Positions 5,713 through 6,429 of a DNA stretch of 6,429 bases are shown here, piece after piece (position 1 is the first letter of the stretch; each line of letters begins with the position of its first letter). The notes beneath the pieces are model-generated. The model ran no database searches, was not told the DNA's origin, and worked only from the letters and a program-made list of their open reading frames with translations. A program made the translations under genes and the position numbers. Source of the stretch: Desulfohalobiaceae bacterium. Lineage in GTDB: Bacteria; Desulfobacterota; Desulfovibrionia; Desulfovibrionales; Desulfothermaceae. Where the stretch lies: contig JAIPDU010000096.1 in the NCBI GenBank assembly GCA_021737525.1, forward strand, positions 1 to 6,429. Direction: 5' to 3'.

Positions 5713-6372
5713 ATGAACGAGATCTACCAGTTCGTCACCGGCCCCTTGGCCTGGGCTGCCTTCCTGGTTTTCGGGCTGGGCTTGATGGGCAAGCTCGGGC
5801 AATCCCTGTATATGGCCCGTTCCAGGGATCCGGAGGTGCTGCGCTATTTCAGCCTCAAGTACGCCCTGCGCTCCATCCTGAACTGGCTGGTCCCCTTCCG
5901 GGCCAGAAGCTGGCGTCTGCAGCCCGACCTGACCGGGATCACCTTTATCTTCCACATCTGCCTTATCCTGGTCCCCATTTTTCTTAGCGCCCACATCGTC
6001 CTGCTGGAACAGAAATGGGGCTTCAGCTACTGGAGTCTGCCCGACGGCCTGGCCGATGTCCTCACCGTGGTGGTCATCCTTTCCTGTCTCTATTTTGCGG
6101 GACGCCGGGCCCTCTCCCCGCAGCTGCGCTTCACCTCGGGCATGCGGGACTGGCTAATCCTCGGGCTTGTTCTTCTCCCCTTTCTTACGGGATTCGTGGC
6201 CTATCATCAGCTCGGCGGGTACCAGGTGGTGCTCATCCTGCACATCGTCTTCGGGGAGATCCTTCTGGCGTCCATCCCCTTCACCAGGCTGAGCCATATA
6301 TTCCTCGGCCCGCTGCTGCGGGCCCACATCGGATCCGAATTCGGGCTGATCCGCAGGGCAAGGGATTGGTAA
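5713..6372 (+). CDS. tmcC: Tmc complex membrane cytochrome b subunit TmcC (NarI/DsrM-like)
   Basis: This 219-residue protein has five predicted membrane helices at about 11-33, 75-98, 112-130, 146-165 and 170-190. Candidate haem b ligands are H81 and H94 in helix 2 (FHICLILVPIFLSAHIVL) and H177 with H195 in and after helix 5 (LHIVFGE, RLSHIF). The 18-residue H177-H195 gap equals that of NarI His187-His205, and the helix 2 pattern is like that of the DsrM/HmcE/TmcC group. H165 and H205 are further histidines. In the Tmc complex this subunit anchors the assembly and carries electrons across the inner membrane between the periplasmic cytochrome c3 TmcA and cytoplasmic TmcB. The start is firm: AAGGAGG (5701-5707) lies 5 nt before the ATG. 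The gene lies 93 bp after tmcD on the same strand. Other NarI-type anchors (DsrM, HmcE, HdrE) are the alternatives; the tmcD neighbour favours TmcC. Confidence 0.85.
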   Translation: MNEIYQFVTGPLAWAAFLVFGLGLMGKLGQSLYMARSRDPEVLRYFSLKYALRSILNWLVPFRARSWRLQPDLTGITFIFHICLILVPIFLSAHIVLLEQKWGFSYWSLPDGLADVLTVVVILSCLYFAGRRALSPQLRFTSGMRDWLILGLVLLPFLTGFVAYHQLGGYQVVLILHIVFGEILLASIPFTRLSHIFLGPLLRAHIGSEFGLIRRARDW

Positions 6373-6412
6373 CACCCCGCCCGCACGGCCAAATGGACGA
6401 CGAGGCAGGAAA

Positions 6413-6429
6413 ATGTGCAGAGCGAAGGC
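6413..6429 (+). CDS. Start of a further gene, cut by the right edge (probably the next Tmc subunit)
   Basis: ATG at 6413 reads MCRAK before the window ends. GAGG (6402-6405) lies 7 nt upstream with AGGA (6407-6410) closer in, and the start is 40 bp after the tmcC stop, consistent with the same operon. TmcB, the cytoplasmic iron-sulfur/CCG-domain subunit, is the natural expectation, but five residues cannot identify it. An earlier ATG at 6393 in another frame has no ribosome-binding site. Confidence 0.4.

Noticed and set aside
6393..6429. Alternative start of the last gene at ATG 6393
   Set aside because: No Shine-Dalgarno upstream; the ATG at 6413 has GAGG at good spacing.
1..6429. tRNA, rRNA, CRISPR array or intact insertion sequence
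   Set aside because: No cloverleaf, regular repeat-spacer array or transposase reading frame was seen.

Overview
The window looks like part of the chromosome of a GC-rich sulfate-reducing bacterium of the Desulfovibrio type (Desulfovibrionia, formerly Deltaproteobacteria). The main reason is the pair of adjacent genes that I read as tmcD and tmcC, subunits of the Tmc transmembrane redox complex known from Desulfovibrio. An Rrf2-type regulator (a family named after a Desulfovibrio vulgaris gene) and a sensor kinase with c-type haem motifs fit this. The exact genus cannot be read from the sequence.

Left half, minus strand (1-3364): two signalling genes whose stop and start codons overlap by one base. 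The upstream gene (1094-3364) is a membrane histidine kinase. Its periplasmic domain carries a CXXCH and a CX4CH haem-binding motif, followed by HAMP, a cysteine-containing PAS, a second PAS, and complete HisKA and ATPase boxes. The downstream gene (1094 to beyond the left edge) has an N-terminal receiver domain fused to its own kinase core, so the pair looks like a phosphorelay. No DNA-binding output domain is visible in the part present.

Centre, plus strand: an Rrf2-family repressor (3389-3862) diverges from the kinase across only 24 bp. It has the CX5CX5C pattern of iron-sulfur members such as IscR. A 470-bp region (3863-4332) without a convincing gene follows. It holds a large imperfect inverted repeat (3963-4041) with a small protein-like open stretch on the minus strand, an AT-rich part with a repeated motif (4148-4199), and a clean 8-7-8 inverted repeat (4235-4257) that is a candidate operator for the next operon.

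Right half, plus strand: tmcD (4333-5619), a tryptophan-rich cytoplasmic protein of about ten propeller-like repeats; a 93-bp spacer with competing hairpins; tmcC (5713-6372), a five-helix cytochrome b of the NarI/DsrM type; and the first codons of another gene (6413 onward), probably the next Tmc subunit. In the known complex a periplasmic cytochrome c3 (TmcA) passes electrons through the membrane cytochrome b to a cytoplasmic iron-sulfur protein (TmcB). The inferred theme is a redox complex placed beside two redox-type regulators: a periplasmic haem-c kinase and a cytoplasmic Fe-S repressor candidate. The direct regulatory link is inference.
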